From NCBI RefSeq assembly GCF_014191875.1, contig NZ_JACHXD010000012.1, positions 171,221 to 235,220 of the forward strand: 64,000 bases of DNA, written 5' to 3'. Under the pieces are notes generated by a model. The model ran no database searches and was not told the DNA's origin. It worked only from the letters and a program-made list of their open reading frames with translations. Of this stretch, positions 51,708 to 60,571 are shown piece after piece (position 1 is the stretch's first letter; each line of letters begins with the position of its first letter). The translations under genes were made by a program, and so were the position numbers. The stretch comes from Pseudoduganella violacea. Its GTDB lineage: Bacteria; Pseudomonadota; Gammaproteobacteria; Burkholderiales; Burkholderiaceae_D.

Positions 51708-52952
51708 TTATCGCGCCAGGAAACGCTGCGGAGAGTAGCCTCGCGCATCGATAAAGGGCGGTACACCGTCAATCAAGTCCGCCAGTAGGCGCGCGCTTGC
51801 CGGCCCCAGGGTGAAGCCTTGATGGCCATGCCCGAAGTTGAACCACAGCTTGGCGTGCCAGCCGGCGCCGCCGATGACGGGCAGCATGTCGGCGACGCAA
51901 GGGCGGCTGCCCATCCAGGGCGTGGGTTCGACAGGCGTGCCCAGATCCAGCAACTGGCGGGCGGATTGTTCGGCCAACGCCAGTTGCTGCGGCGTTGGCC
52001 GGGCATCGATCCTGGCGATTTCAGCGCCCGTTGTAATGCGCAGGCCGCGGCTTTGTGGCGACATGACGTAACCGCGTTCCGCGTCCAGGGTCGGGACGGC
52101 TGGCTGGGCGCCGCCTGCGTAGTGGCGGTGATAGCCGCGCTTGACGAACAGCGGTAGGCGATAGCCGAGGCGACGGGTGAGGGTTTCAGCCCACGGACCC
52201 AGGGCAATGACTGCGTGCGCGGCATCGATGCGGCCTTCCACGCTGTCGGCCTGCCACGCGGCGCCGCACTGCCGCAGGGTCAATCCATCGCCCTGCACCA
52301 GACGTCCTCCACGTTGTTGGAACAGGGCGGCATAGCGCTCCACCAGCTTGCCGGGGTCCGATACGCTCCATGAATCCAGCCAATCCACAGCGCCGGCCAA
52401 GGGCGTGTGGAAAGCCGGCTCTGCGCGCGCCAGTTCTGTGCTGTCGAGGGCACGGAAGCCAATGCCGTATCGACGCTCAAGCCGGGCCGCGTCCTGCAAG
52501 GCGGCGGCGAACGGTTTGCCGGTACGGAACGCCAGACGCAGCCCTTCGCGCCGCACCAACGCATCCGCGCCAGCCATCTGCATCAGGCGCGCGTGCTCAC
52601 TCGTGGCGTGTGCGATCAGGGCGGCGTAATCACGGCTGATCGCGGCGTGGCGGCCTGGCGCCGACGCGCGCCAGTATTGCCACAGCCGGGGCAGCGCCGC
52701 CAGCACAGCCGAGGGATGATAGCTGACGCTGGGATCGCGGCCGAGCGCCGCCGATAACAGAAAGCCCAGCTTGCGCGGCATCGGATAGGGTTCCACCGCT
52801 TCGCGCTGGATGACGCCCGCATTGCCGTATGAGGTTTCCTGGCCTGGCGCGCGGCGGTCCAGCAAAGTCACCGTGTGCCCGCGCAGGGCCAGTTCGAGCG
52901 CGGTGCAGGTGCCGACCATGCCCGCGCCGATCACCAGGATTTCACTTTTCAT
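51708..52952 (-). CDS. FAD-dependent D-amino-acid dehydrogenase (DadA-like)
   Basis: This 414-residue DAO-family flavoprotein has the dinucleotide-binding motif at its start (VIGAGMVGTCTALELALRG) and DadA-type blocks DRRAPGQETSYGNAGVI, PWMGSRPCVADMLPVIG and FGHGHQGFTLGP. Such enzymes oxidise D-amino acids to imino acids, passing electrons to the respiratory chain. The start overlaps the stop of the RidA gene by four bases (ATGA), and it is the last gene of a six-gene operon that begins with a D-aminopeptidase. RidA just upstream would hydrolyse the imine it makes. Proline-type or other amine substrates remain possible. Confidence 0.85.
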   Translation of the reverse strand: MKSEILVIGAGMVGTCTALELALRGHTVTLLDRRAPGQETSYGNAGVIQREAVEPYPMPRKLGFLLSAALGRDPSVSYHPSAVLAALPRLWQYWRASAPGRHAAISRDYAALIAHATSEHARLMQMAGADALVRREGLRLAFRTGKPFAAALQDAARLERRYGIGFRALDSTELARAEPAFHTPLAGAVDWLDSWSVSDPGKLVERYAALFQQRGGRLVQGDGLTLRQCGAAWQADSVEGRIDAAHAVIALGPWAETLTRRLGYRLPLFVKRGYHRHYAGGAQPAVPTLDAERGYVMSPQSRGLRITTGAEIARIDARPTPQQLALAEQSARQLLDLGTPVEPTPWMGSRPCVADMLPVIGGAGWHAKLWFNFGHGHQGFTLGPASARLLADLIDGVPPFIDARGYSPQRFLAR

Positions 52953-53323
52953 TGTTGCTCCGCGCCGGCGTGCGGCGGCTTGTCTTCGGCAACCACGGTG
53001 ATTTCCACGCGGGCGCCGGGAAGCACCAGGGGCGCGACCACGGTGGTACGGACGGGATAGGGCGCGGCGAAATGGCGCTGGTAAGTGGCGTTAAAGGCGG
53101 CGAAGTCCTCGGCGTGCGTCAGATAGACCGTGACCTGGACGATGTCTTGCAAACCCAGGCCGATGCCGGACAGCGTACCGCCGATGCGTTCAAGTACCAG
53201 GCTGGTCTGGGCTTCGATGCCGGCGGGGATGGCGCCGTCCGGCCCCAGCGGCAATTCGCCCGACAGGAAGACGAGGCCACCGGCGCGGCAGTATTTGGAA
53301 AAGGGCAGAGGGTTCATGTGCAT
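52949..53323 (-). CDS. RidA-family (YjgF/UK114) enamine/imine deaminase
   Basis: This 124-residue protein is of normal family length. ATG at 53323 is chosen because AAGGA lies five bases upstream; the frame remains open far upstream but only over the neighbouring gene. The fold markers are YCRAGGLVFLSGELPLGPDG near the start, the central IVQVTVYLTHAEDFAAFNATYQRHF block, and PVRTTVVAPLVLPGARVEI with the conserved Arg. RidA hydrolyses reactive imines to keto acids and ammonia. Its coupling to a D-amino-acid dehydrogenase gene fits clearing of the imine product. Confidence 0.92.
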   Translation of the reverse strand: MHMNPLPFSKYCRAGGLVFLSGELPLGPDGAIPAGIEAQTSLVLERIGGTLSGIGLGLQDIVQVTVYLTHAEDFAAFNATYQRHFAAPYPVRTTVVAPLVLPGARVEITVVAEDKPPHAGAEQQ

Positions 53324-53354
53324 GAAAGTCCTTGGGGTTCGTGTGAGGTAATCA

Positions 53355-54509
53355 TCATGCGCCTGCGGATCGCAGGCCGACGCGGGCGGGCGCGCCAAGC
53401 AGGATGGCGCCCAAGGCGCTTTGCAGACGATGGATGTCCGAGGCCTGATGGTCGGCAAAGGCGGCAACGCGCAGCACGCCTTCCGCACCGGCGCCGACGT
53501 ATTGGGAGTAGGTGATAAAAATGTCTTCCTGCATAAGGGCTTCCTGTATGCTGCGCATGCGGCCCGCATCGCCGACGATGAAGGCACTGACCGGACTGTC
53601 GTTGTCGTCGATGGCCAGGCCCAACTGGCGCAGGCTGCGTTTCAGTAATCGGGTATTGGTGCGCAGGCGCTCGCGCAGTTCGGGTTGGCTGCGCACGAGT
53701 TGCAGGCTGCAGGCCGTCATCGCCGCGCCGGCCGAACTGCCCAGGGCGGCGCCGCGCGCGGCGGGAGCGCGCCACAGCAGGTCGATGATGCGGGCCGGCC
53801 CGAGTGCAATGCCGCCGTGTGCGCCGAACGCCTTGGACATGGAGCCGCCAGCCACCACGCGGTCCGGCGCGATGCCGCAGGCTTCCACCGCGCCACGGCC
53901 TTGCGCGCCGAGGACGCCGAAGGCGTGCGATTCGTCCACCACCAGCCAGCCCGCGTGGCGCCGCAGCAGGCGCTCGTAGTCGGCCAGCGGCGCTATCGTG
54001 CCCCGGGTGGCGAACATGCCATCGGTGACGACCATGGGCCGGGCGCCAGCCGTTGGCTTATGCGCCAGTTGCCGGCCGAGGTCGGCGGCGTCGCAGTGCC
54101 GGAAGGTATGGATGGGCCTGCCGGATGCGCGGGCGCCGTCGTACAAGCTGTAATGCGCAGCTTCGTCGATGAAGATCGCGTCGCAGCATTCCGCCAGGGC
54201 GGGAATCGCGATCAGGCCGAACAAGTAGCCCGTCCCGAAATACATTGCGCCGTCGACGCCGAAATACGCGCGGGCGGCTTGCTCCGCTTCGAGGTTCGGA
54301 GCCAGTGCATAGCCATAATGGCGCCCCAGCTGCGAATGGACGCCAAAGCGGCGCAGGGCCGCCGCCCCGGCGTCGAGCAGGGCCGCGTTGCCGCCCAGCC
54401 CGAGGTAGGCCGATCCACCGAAGTTGAGCAGGCTGCGTCCGTCCACTTCGATCCGGGCGCAACTTGGCGAACTTACGCGGCGCAGGGAAGCGGTCTCGAC
54501 GGCCATCAT
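53355..54509 (-). CDS. PLP-dependent alpha-oxoamine synthase family protein
   Basis: This 384-residue fold-type I PLP enzyme is related to AONS (BioF), KBL, ALAS and CqsA. Visible markers are the DEAAHYSLYDGA block with the His that stacks on the cofactor, VVDESHAFGVLG with the Asp that pairs with the pyridine N, and the Schiff-base Lys in GGSMSKAFGAHGG. The family condenses an amino acid with an acyl-CoA, or cleaves such a product. The start is the ATG overlapping the M81 stop (ATGA); the frame upstream is not used. In an operon otherwise about peptide breakdown, a KBL-like cleaving role or an amino-acid-to-ketone condensation are both open. It is not biotin BioF by context. Confidence 0.75.
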   Translation of the reverse strand: MMAVETASLRRVSSPSCARIEVDGRSLLNFGGSAYLGLGGNAALLDAGAAALRRFGVHSQLGRHYGYALAPNLEAEQAARAYFGVDGAMYFGTGYLFGLIAIPALAECCDAIFIDEAAHYSLYDGARASGRPIHTFRHCDAADLGRQLAHKPTAGARPMVVTDGMFATRGTIAPLADYERLLRRHAGWLVVDESHAFGVLGAQGRGAVEACGIAPDRVVAGGSMSKAFGAHGGIALGPARIIDLLWRAPAARGAALGSSAGAAMTACSLQLVRSQPELRERLRTNTRLLKRSLRQLGLAIDDNDSPVSAFIVGDAGRMRSIQEALMQEDIFITYSQYVGAGAEGVLRVAAFADHQASDIHRLQSALGAILLGAPARVGLRSAGA

Positions 54510-55966
54510 GCCAGCTCCGGGGCCGGATCGGCCACCGCCGGGTAGTAGGCCTTGCCGCGCTTGCGATAGGGCAGGTGGGCAAAGTCCATGGACAGCGCCG
54601 CGCCCGTTTCTATCACGTGACAATTGGTGGAAAGCCGGGAGAACTCGGCGTAATAGTGATGGCTGGATTTGACTGCGATCACGGTGGCCTCGTGCAGCGG
54701 CACGCCCAGGCCCGTGAAAGCCGTGGGCGACAGGACTTGCTGGCGCCGGCTGACCAGGACGATGTCCACCGCGCCGCAGCGGACCCAGGCGGCACGTCCC
54801 AGCGGGTCGCTCATGGTGCCGAACTGCTGGCTATGCTGCTCGGCCAAGCCGCACACGGTCAGCTGGAGCTGCAGCGGCGTGCCGGAAGCGGGACTGGTTT
54901 TGCCGCCGATGGCCAGCTGGATCACGGCGCCGATGCCGGCCAGATGGCAGGCGTCGACCGCAGCCGGGTCCCACAACATGCCAAAGGCGCAACGCAGCGC
55001 GGGGCGGCGCAGCAGCTCGGCCAGCAGGCCGGTATGGTCGCAGGGCGCACCGCCGCCGGGGTTGTCGCCGGCATCGGCCAGGATCACGGGGAACGGACCG
55101 GCCGGCGCCGGGTCGAGCACCTGGGCGGCACTTTCCAGGCGCGGCAACAGTTCGCGGCGCACGCGGTACAGCGCCTGCGCCAGTTCGTGCGCGGTGCGCG
55201 CCGCCAGCGCGCGGTCCTGGTCCGCCACCACCACGACCTTGGTCCCCGCGTCCGGCACATCGGCCCATGGGAAACCGTGGACATAGCTTGCCGACAGGAT
55301 GCCGGGGCGGCGCTCGACCTCGGCCAGCAAGTCGACCAGGCCGCGCATCGGTTGCGCCGTGGTGGGATAAAAGCCGACCATGGCGCAGTCGGCCACTTCC
55401 ATGACCGGCCGGGTCTTGCCGGCCGCGGCTGCACGGCACAGTTCGAATAGCTCGATGGCGCGCTCTTCATAGTCGATGTGCGGATACTCGCGCATCAGGA
55501 TCAGGGCGTCGGCTTGCCTGGTCATGGCGTGACTCATGTGGCAATGGGGATCGAGTTCGACGCCGATGACGCAATCGGGGCCGGCGAGCGCGCGCACGGC
55601 GGCGATCAGCTCGCCTTCACAATCGTCCACACCCTCGGCGACCATGGCGCCGTGCAAGAACAGCAGCACCATGTTGACCGGCATGGCTTGTTCCAGCGCG
55701 GCCAGGATTTCGCCGCGCAATTGCCGGTACGCGGCGGCGTCCACCGTACCGGCGGGCTGGGCAATTGCGTAGATCCCTTCATGCACGGTATCGCCATATT
55801 CTCCGGCCAGGCGGCGCCACTGTTTGACGATAGGGCCTACGTCGTTCAGCGCATCGTCAGTGACCGGGCCGCGCACGATGCCCAATTCCTCAAACGAGCC
55901 CAGCGTGGTGGGAAAGGCGGAAAACGTATTGGTTTCTGTGACCAGGGCGGAAGTAAAGATTTTCAT
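54506..55966 (-). CDS. M81-family metallopeptidase (MlrC-like)
   Basis: This 486-residue protein has full family length. It opens with KIFTSALVTETNTFSAFPTT, as M81/MlrC proteins do, followed by LFLHGAMVAEGVDDCEGELI, GVELDPHCHMS and DAGDNPGGGAPCDHTGLL, which carry the His/Asp metal ligands of the family. MlrC of microcystin degraders cleaves the linear tetrapeptide left after MlrA and MlrB action; most members have unknown substrates. AAGGAG precedes the start at 55966. It is flanked by transporter and PLP-enzyme genes with ATGA overlaps and so belongs to the six-gene operon. An amidase acting on peptides with unusual or D residues fits the setting. Confidence 0.87.
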   Translation of the reverse strand: MKIFTSALVTETNTFSAFPTTLGSFEELGIVRGPVTDDALNDVGPIVKQWRRLAGEYGDTVHEGIYAIAQPAGTVDAAAYRQLRGEILAALEQAMPVNMVLLFLHGAMVAEGVDDCEGELIAAVRALAGPDCVIGVELDPHCHMSHAMTRQADALILMREYPHIDYEERAIELFELCRAAAAGKTRPVMEVADCAMVGFYPTTAQPMRGLVDLLAEVERRPGILSASYVHGFPWADVPDAGTKVVVVADQDRALAARTAHELAQALYRVRRELLPRLESAAQVLDPAPAGPFPVILADAGDNPGGGAPCDHTGLLAELLRRPALRCAFGMLWDPAAVDACHLAGIGAVIQLAIGGKTSPASGTPLQLQLTVCGLAEQHSQQFGTMSDPLGRAAWVRCGAVDIVLVSRRQQVLSPTAFTGLGVPLHEATVIAVKSSHHYYAEFSRLSTNCHVIETGAALSMDFAHLPYRKRGKAYYPAVADPAPELA

Positions 55967-56015
55967 GCCTGATACTCCTTGATCGATTGTGCGCCGCCGC
56001 GTGCCGCCAGCGTTG

Positions 56016-57296
56016 TCAAAGGCAGCAGGGCCAGCAGCGCCGCCAGCAGCGCGGCGGCCGGCAGCCCGATGAATAATTACCCAGGCGCTGCAGCGCCGCT
56101 GCCGCCGGCGCGCCTTGCAGCGGCCCCACCCATTCCAGGCCGAAGCCGACCACGATGCCCCCCAGCGACTGGCCCAGCTTTTCCGCGGAAAACAGGATGC
56201 CCAGATACAGGCCCAGGCTTTCGCCTTGACTGGAGGAGCTGGTGGCCGCTTCCATGGCCAGCGTAGAAATCAGCACCGTCAGCACACCGCAGGACAGGCC
56301 GAACAGCGCGCCGCCGGCAATCATCGAGCCATTCTCACGTGGCCCGGCGGTAAGCCAGAGCGTGCCTATGAAGGCCAGCAGCAGGGCGGCCGCAAGCAGG
56401 ACGCTGGGACGACAGCGGCGCGTCAGCATGGGCGCAGCGGTGACGCCAACCAGCAGCGACAGGAAAATCGACGTGAGCAGCGCCGACAGATTGGCCGGTC
56501 CGGCTTTCAGCAGGTGCTGGTTGGCGTAGGGCAGCGCCGCGAACAGGGCGGCTGAAGCCATGCCAAGCAGGACCAGGACCAGCACGACGCAATAGAAAGT
56601 ACGGTTGCGCAAGGTGCCCCGCAGCGCTGTCCGCAATGGCACGGCGGCTTTGGCCTCGACGCCTGCGCGCAGAGGAATGCGGCGCACGGCCAGCCAGCAC
56701 AGGCTGAGCGACAGCGCCGCTCCCCCCGCGAGCACGCCCGCCATGCCAAGGTAGCCGGCGCTGCCGGAGCCGAAGGCCGCCACCAGTTGCGGGGCAAGGA
56801 TGGAGACCAGCAAGCCGGCCAGGGTCTGGCCCAGCGCCCGGGCCGCCATCAGCGTGCTGCGGCCGGCGATGGTGTCGGTGATATCGCCGGCAAGCGCCGT
56901 ATGCGCGACTGAAAAGACGGTCAGCATCAGCGATTGTGCCACCAGCAGCACGCCGACCAGGAAGGCGCGCAAGGATAAGGGCAGGCTGGCGAGCGGTATG
57001 AACAACAGCAACAGCAAGAGCGGCAGCAGCAGGGCGCTGGCTGCCAGGAGGGCGCCGCGGCTGCCCGCCTTGCGTGCCCAGCCGTCGGTACAGCGCCCGA
57101 TCCACGGATCGAGCAGCACGTCGGACACTTTGGGAATCGCCAGCAAGACCCCCGCCAGCGCGGGCGGCACGTGGGCAAATTCGGTCAGGTAGAACAGGAA
57201 CAGCAGTGGAACGACGCCGGCACTCAGCGTCGAACCGAGCGTCCCCGCGCCAAAGCCGGCCGCCAGCGTGCGCTTGGGGAAAGAGGTGTCAGCCAT
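56016..57296 (-). CDS. MFS transporter with a frameshifted 3' end
   Basis: This 12-helix major facilitator protein (start ATG 57296) begins MADTSFPKRTLAAGFGAG and contains DVLLDPWIGRCTDGWARKAG, typical of the glycoside/sugar-cation symporter branch and of AmpG-like importers. As read, it ends at 56016 in an Arg/Cys/Trp-rich tail (CRPPRCWRRCWPCCL) that is not membrane-like. Shifting frame by one base near 56080 gives FIGLPAAALLAALLALL and continues to a TGA at 55963-55965 that overlaps the M81 start as ATGA, the spacing used elsewhere in this operon. The gene has therefore probably lost one base, by mutation or sequencing error. It overlaps the D-aminopeptidase stop by eight bases. Role: likely uptake of peptide or breakdown products across the inner membrane. 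Confidence 0.82.
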   Translation of the reverse strand: MADTSFPKRTLAAGFGAGTLGSTLSAGVVPLLFLFYLTEFAHVPPALAGVLLAIPKVSDVLLDPWIGRCTDGWARKAGSRGALLAASALLLPLLLLLLFIPLASLPLSLRAFLVGVLLVAQSLMLTVFSVAHTALAGDITDTIAGRSTLMAARALGQTLAGLLVSILAPQLVAAFGSGSAGYLGMAGVLAGGAALSLSLCWLAVRRIPLRAGVEAKAAVPLRTALRGTLRNRTFYCVVLVLVLLGMASAALFAALPYANQHLLKAGPANLSALLTSIFLSLLVGVTAAPMLTRRCRPSVLLAAALLLAFIGTLWLTAGPRENGSMIAGGALFGLSCGVLTVLISTLAMEAATSSSSQGESLGLYLGILFSAEKLGQSLGGIVVGFGLEWVGPLQGAPAAAALQRLGNYSSGCRPPRCWRRCWPCCL

Positions 57297-58896
57297 GGAC
57301 AGGGTACTCCTGCAAGCGCAAGCAGCGGGTGCGTGAGGTGTCGAGTAGCAGCTCGCGCTTGCCGGCCGCGTTGTGGCGGAGCCGCAAAGTTCCATGCATG
57401 GGCAGATGCGGATCCTGGCTGAGCAGCAGGCAGACGTCGCCGCGCAGCCCTTGCAGCTTGAAGGTGTTGCGGCCATACAGGCCAACGATGCGCAGCATGT
57501 CGGGTTCGCCGGCTTCGACCACGATATCGGCGCCCAGTTCGTCGCAGCGCCATTTGCCGTAGAAGGGCGCAATACTGCTGGCCGCCTTCAGTGGGGCCGC
57601 AACGCGTTCGCAAACATGGGTGCTGCCTTGCTCCATGACCTTGATGGCGGTGACGGCGCCATGGCTGTCGGATACCGCCTCGACCGCGAGCACAATGACC
57701 GACAAGAGGTTGACGCGCAGTATGCCGTCAGCGCCCCCCAGCAGGGGCAGCGGCATGCCGAAGCTGTTCAGATACAGGACGCCATCGCGCGCTTCGATGG
57801 CAAAATACCGGCCGCTGTCGGCGCAGTAATAGTCGCCGCCCAGCGATTCAACCAGGCGCGGATCGGCCGGCGTTTGTTCTGCCGTCAATTCCTCTTCGAC
57901 CAGGGTGGCCAGCAGCTTTTGCGCGATCTCGGCCGAGTTGAGATCGCTGCGGTTGCTGATCACGATGACCTGGATGTCATGCTCCGGCGCGGCCAGCATC
58001 TGGCAGTTTCCGCCGACAACGCCGCCGGCGTGGTGCAGCACGGTAATGCCGCGCCAGCGATCGCGGATCAGCCCAAGGCCATAGGGGCTGATGTAGCCAT
58101 TGGCCAGCGTGGTTGGCGCCATCATTTCTTCGGACAGCGAGTGCGGCCACAGTGTCGGCGCGATCAGATGCTTCAGCCAGCGCTGCATATCGTCCAGCGT
58201 GGAAGCGATCCCGCCTTCGCCCAGGATCACAGCCGGGAACAGGCTCTTGGTGAAATTGCCGTTGGCTTGGGCCAGATGGGTCATTGCGCTGCCGGGCAGC
58301 GGCTCAAGGTCGCTGGCCCACAGAACCGTGTCGTACATCGACAGCGGTTCGAACAGCCGTTCGTACATCGCCTGCGCCAGTGGCTGGCCGAGCACGCGCT
58401 CGATCACCATGGACAGCAGACGGTAGCCGCCATTGTTGTAGATGAACTGCTCATTTGGCGTGAAATTTTCCTCCTGCTGGCGGCACTGGTAGTCAAAGGC
58501 GGCCTCCGCCGGAGCGATGGTCAAGCCATTGGAGAGCAGCGACAGGTCCAGGTAATCGCGCATGCCGCCGGTATGGTTCATCAGCTGGCGCAACGTGCGG
58601 CGGCCCTGCGATGCCGGCAGTTCTGGCAGCCAGCGCGCAATCGGCTCGTCGATGGACAGCTTGCCCTCATCGCGCAGCATGAGCGCCAGGGCGCAGCAGA
58701 AATGCTTGGTGGTGGAACCTATCCGCATCTTGGTGGCGGGGCTGTTGACAAGGCCCGAATCCAGGCTGGCCAGCCCGCAGCCGCGCCGCAGCAGCGAGAT
58801 GCCGCCGCGCTGCACGCTGGCGATGAGGCCAGGGCTGGCATTGTTTGCGAGGCCGGACAGCACTGCTTCGAGCTTTTCCGTAACGTTACTGGTCAT
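57289..58896 (-). CDS. D-aminopeptidase-like serine hydrolase (S12, beta-lactamase family)
   Basis: This 535-residue protein starts at 58896, with GGAG seven bases upstream. The penicillin-recognising motifs are Ser61-T-T-Lys64, Tyr153-N-Asn155 and His289-A-G. Their positions and the total length match the three-domain D-aminopeptidase of Ochrobactrum (Ser62, Lys65, Tyr153, about 520 residues): a catalytic domain followed by two barrel domains, here from about 350 on (ESLGGDYYCADSGRYFAIEARDG). That enzyme removes N-terminal D-residues from peptides. No signal peptide is seen, so it should work in the cytoplasm. It is the first gene of the operon, divergent from tetR with a 50-base shared control region. 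Confidence 0.85.
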   Translation of the reverse strand: MTSNVTEKLEAVLSGLANNASPGLIASVQRGGISLLRRGCGLASLDSGLVNSPATKMRIGSTTKHFCCALALMLRDEGKLSIDEPIARWLPELPASQGRRTLRQLMNHTGGMRDYLDLSLLSNGLTIAPAEAAFDYQCRQQEENFTPNEQFIYNNGGYRLLSMVIERVLGQPLAQAMYERLFEPLSMYDTVLWASDLEPLPGSAMTHLAQANGNFTKSLFPAVILGEGGIASTLDDMQRWLKHLIAPTLWPHSLSEEMMAPTTLANGYISPYGLGLIRDRWRGITVLHHAGGVVGGNCQMLAAPEHDIQVIVISNRSDLNSAEIAQKLLATLVEEELTAEQTPADPRLVESLGGDYYCADSGRYFAIEARDGVLYLNSFGMPLPLLGGADGILRVNLLSVIVLAVEAVSDSHGAVTAIKVMEQGSTHVCERVAAPLKAASSIAPFYGKWRCDELGADIVVEAGEPDMLRIVGLYGRNTFKLQGLRGDVCLLLSQDPHLPMHGTLRLRHNAAGKRELLLDTSRTRCLRLQEYPVHG

Positions 58897-58920
58897 TGCG
58901 GTCTCCTTCACTATAAAATG

Positions 58921-58934
58921 AATAAACAATCGTT
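58921..58934. promoter_or_regulatory. Putative TetR operator between the D-aminopeptidase and tetR genes
   Basis: AATAAACAATCGTT lies in the 50-base divergent spacer and matches the perfect repeat ahead of the TonB receptor gene at 10 of 14 positions. It is thirteen bases from the regulator's start and suited to repress both directions. Confidence 0.5.
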
Positions 58935-58946
58935 CTTTTTTAAATC

Positions 58947-59552
58947 ATGCCTAAACGCGATCCCAGCCATATGGCCGCAGTACGCCAACAAATCCTGACC
59001 GCCGCCCGCGCGGTGTTTGAACGCAAGGGCCTGTATGAAGCATCGGTAAGCGACGTCAGCAAGGAAGCTGGTTTGTCGGTAGGCTCGCTCTACGTGCATT
59101 TCCGTTCGAAGGAAGCCATTCTGGTAGCGCTCATCGAGACGGCGGACTTCAATGGCGTGCCGCTGGCCGGCTGCAACAACACCGCCGACCTGCTAGCACT
59201 GGTTGAAACCATCCTGCGCCAGCAGGAAGTGCCTGATACTGCCGGGCAGGCCGCCCGTACCGCGCTGGAAGTCGCGGCCATTGCCCGCCGCAGCCCTGAA
59301 GTGCAAGCGGTGGTCATCCAAAACTATGAAAAACTGCGCAGCGCCCTGTTCGATGCCGTGCTGCGTGTGGGCGAGCGGGCCGCCAAGCGCAACAAGGACG
59401 AAGTGCTGGCGATCGGGGAGAGCCTGTTGTCGCTCCTGATTGCCGCCCAGGCCCAGATGCTGATTGGCGTGCCGCTCGTCATGGAGGCGAAGATTGCGGC
59501 GGCACGGATGCTGGTTACGCGCCTGCATGCCGGGCCTGCGGGACGGAAGTGA
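58947..59552 (+). CDS. TetR/AcrR-family transcriptional regulator
   Basis: This 201-residue protein has the N-terminal TetR helix-turn-helix (QQILTAARAVFERKGLYEAS, then VSKEAGLSVGSLYVHFRSKE) at residues about 14-60 and a helical ligand-binding C-terminus. It is transcribed divergently from the D-aminopeptidase operon and convergently with the epimerase gene, whose 3' end it overlaps by 38 bases. The position suggests autoregulation and control of both neighbouring units, with a peptide or D-amino acid as a possible inducer. No ribosome site is clear ahead of ATG 58947. Confidence 0.92.
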   Translation: MPKRDPSHMAAVRQQILTAARAVFERKGLYEASVSDVSKEAGLSVGSLYVHFRSKEAILVALIETADFNGVPLAGCNNTADLLALVETILRQQEVPDTAGQAARTALEVAAIARRSPEVQAVVIQNYEKLRSALFDAVLRVGERAAKRNKDEVLAIGESLLSLLIAAQAQMLIGVPLVMEAKIAAARMLVTRLHAGPAGRK

Positions 59553-60558
59553 TCGTCGCGCGCACGGTCGCGGCGGCCGGCGCATAGGCCGCCGCATCAA
59601 AGACAATGCAGCCGTCCTGGTAGCGGGCGGACGGCTGGTTATCGCTGGCCATCAACAGCGGCGCGTCGAGATCGACCAGATCGGCCTCTTGCGCGGCAAT
59701 AAAGGCGGGTAGCAGGGCCATCGAGCGGCCGCCCATGCAGCCCACCATGACGCGCAAACCCAGGTGCCGCGCGCTGGCGGCCAGCGGCAGCGCGGCGGAC
59801 AGTCCACCGCATTTATCGAGCTTGATGTTGGCGACCTGGTAGCGCCGCGCGACCTGCTCCAGGTCATCCAGTGTCTGCAGCGATTCGTCGGCCGCCAGGG
59901 GAATCGGCGAACGGAAGCTCTCCAGCGCGGCATCGTCCTTGGCCGGCAAGGGCTGCTCGATGAGTTCCACGCGATGCTGCAGCAGGCTGCCCATGATGCG
60001 GTCCAGGTGGGCGATGGTCCAGCCTTCATTGGCATCCACCGACAGGCTGACGTCCGGTCTGGCTTGCCGGACCGCGGCTACCCGTGCCGCGTCCTCGGCG
60101 CTGCCGTCGAGCTTCAGTTTGAGGGCACGGGCGGCCGGATATTGCCGGGCCATGGCCGCCATGCCTGCGGCGCTGGCGACACCCAGGGTGACCATGGTGG
60201 TCCTGGCCCGCAGTCCCGGCAGATGGGCCAGGTGGTAGACGGGCGTGCCGCGTTGCGCCGCCTCCAGTTGCCAGACGATCCAGTCCAGCGCATTGCGCGC
60301 GCCGCCGGCCGGCATCTGCTGTACCCGTTGCCACATGCCGGGCAGGTCGGAGGGCAAGTCATCCAGGCAGGCCTGCACTTGCTGTTGCATAGTCGCGCCC
60401 GACTCTTCAAGGTAAAAGACGCCGGCGGCCTCGGCTTCGGCGGCCCAGCCGCGATAGCGCGCGGAGATCCGCAGCACCTGCTGGCCAGCCAGGGTGCGGC
60501 CGGCGATCGATAATGGTTGCTTGAAGTCGACGTGGTCGATGAAGGTTGAGATCAGCAT
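59515..60558 (-). CDS. Dipeptide epimerase-like enolase-superfamily enzyme
   Basis: This 347-residue protein starts at 60558, with GGAG seven bases upstream. It carries the barrel residues of the Ala-Glu epimerase group: KLKLDG (the KxK base), DANEGW (first metal Asp), IEQPLP (Glu), ADES (Asp), the second base Lys in NIKLDKCGG, and DLDAPLL at the end. Family members invert the alpha carbon of the C-terminal residue in dipeptides such as L-Ala-D-Glu. It follows the TonB receptor gene by 13 bases and is likely cotranscribed. Together with the D-aminopeptidase it points to handling of dipeptides with D residues. Exact specificity cannot be read. Confidence 0.88.
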   Translation of the reverse strand: MLISTFIDHVDFKQPLSIAGRTLAGQQVLRISARYRGWAAEAEAAGVFYLEESGATMQQQVQACLDDLPSDLPGMWQRVQQMPAGGARNALDWIVWQLEAAQRGTPVYHLAHLPGLRARTTMVTLGVASAAGMAAMARQYPAARALKLKLDGSAEDAARVAAVRQARPDVSLSVDANEGWTIAHLDRIMGSLLQHRVELIEQPLPAKDDAALESFRSPIPLAADESLQTLDDLEQVARRYQVANIKLDKCGGLSAALPLAASARHLGLRVMVGCMGGRSMALLPAFIAAQEADLVDLDAPLLMASDNQPSARYQDGCIVFDAAAYAPAAATVRATITSVPQARHAGA

Positions 60559-60571
60559 GGGGACACTCCAA

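Noticed and set aside
53324..53587. A 212-residue RidA protein with a long N-terminus
   Set aside because: The extension overlaps the PLP-enzyme gene; the ATG at 53323 with AAGGA gives the normal family length.
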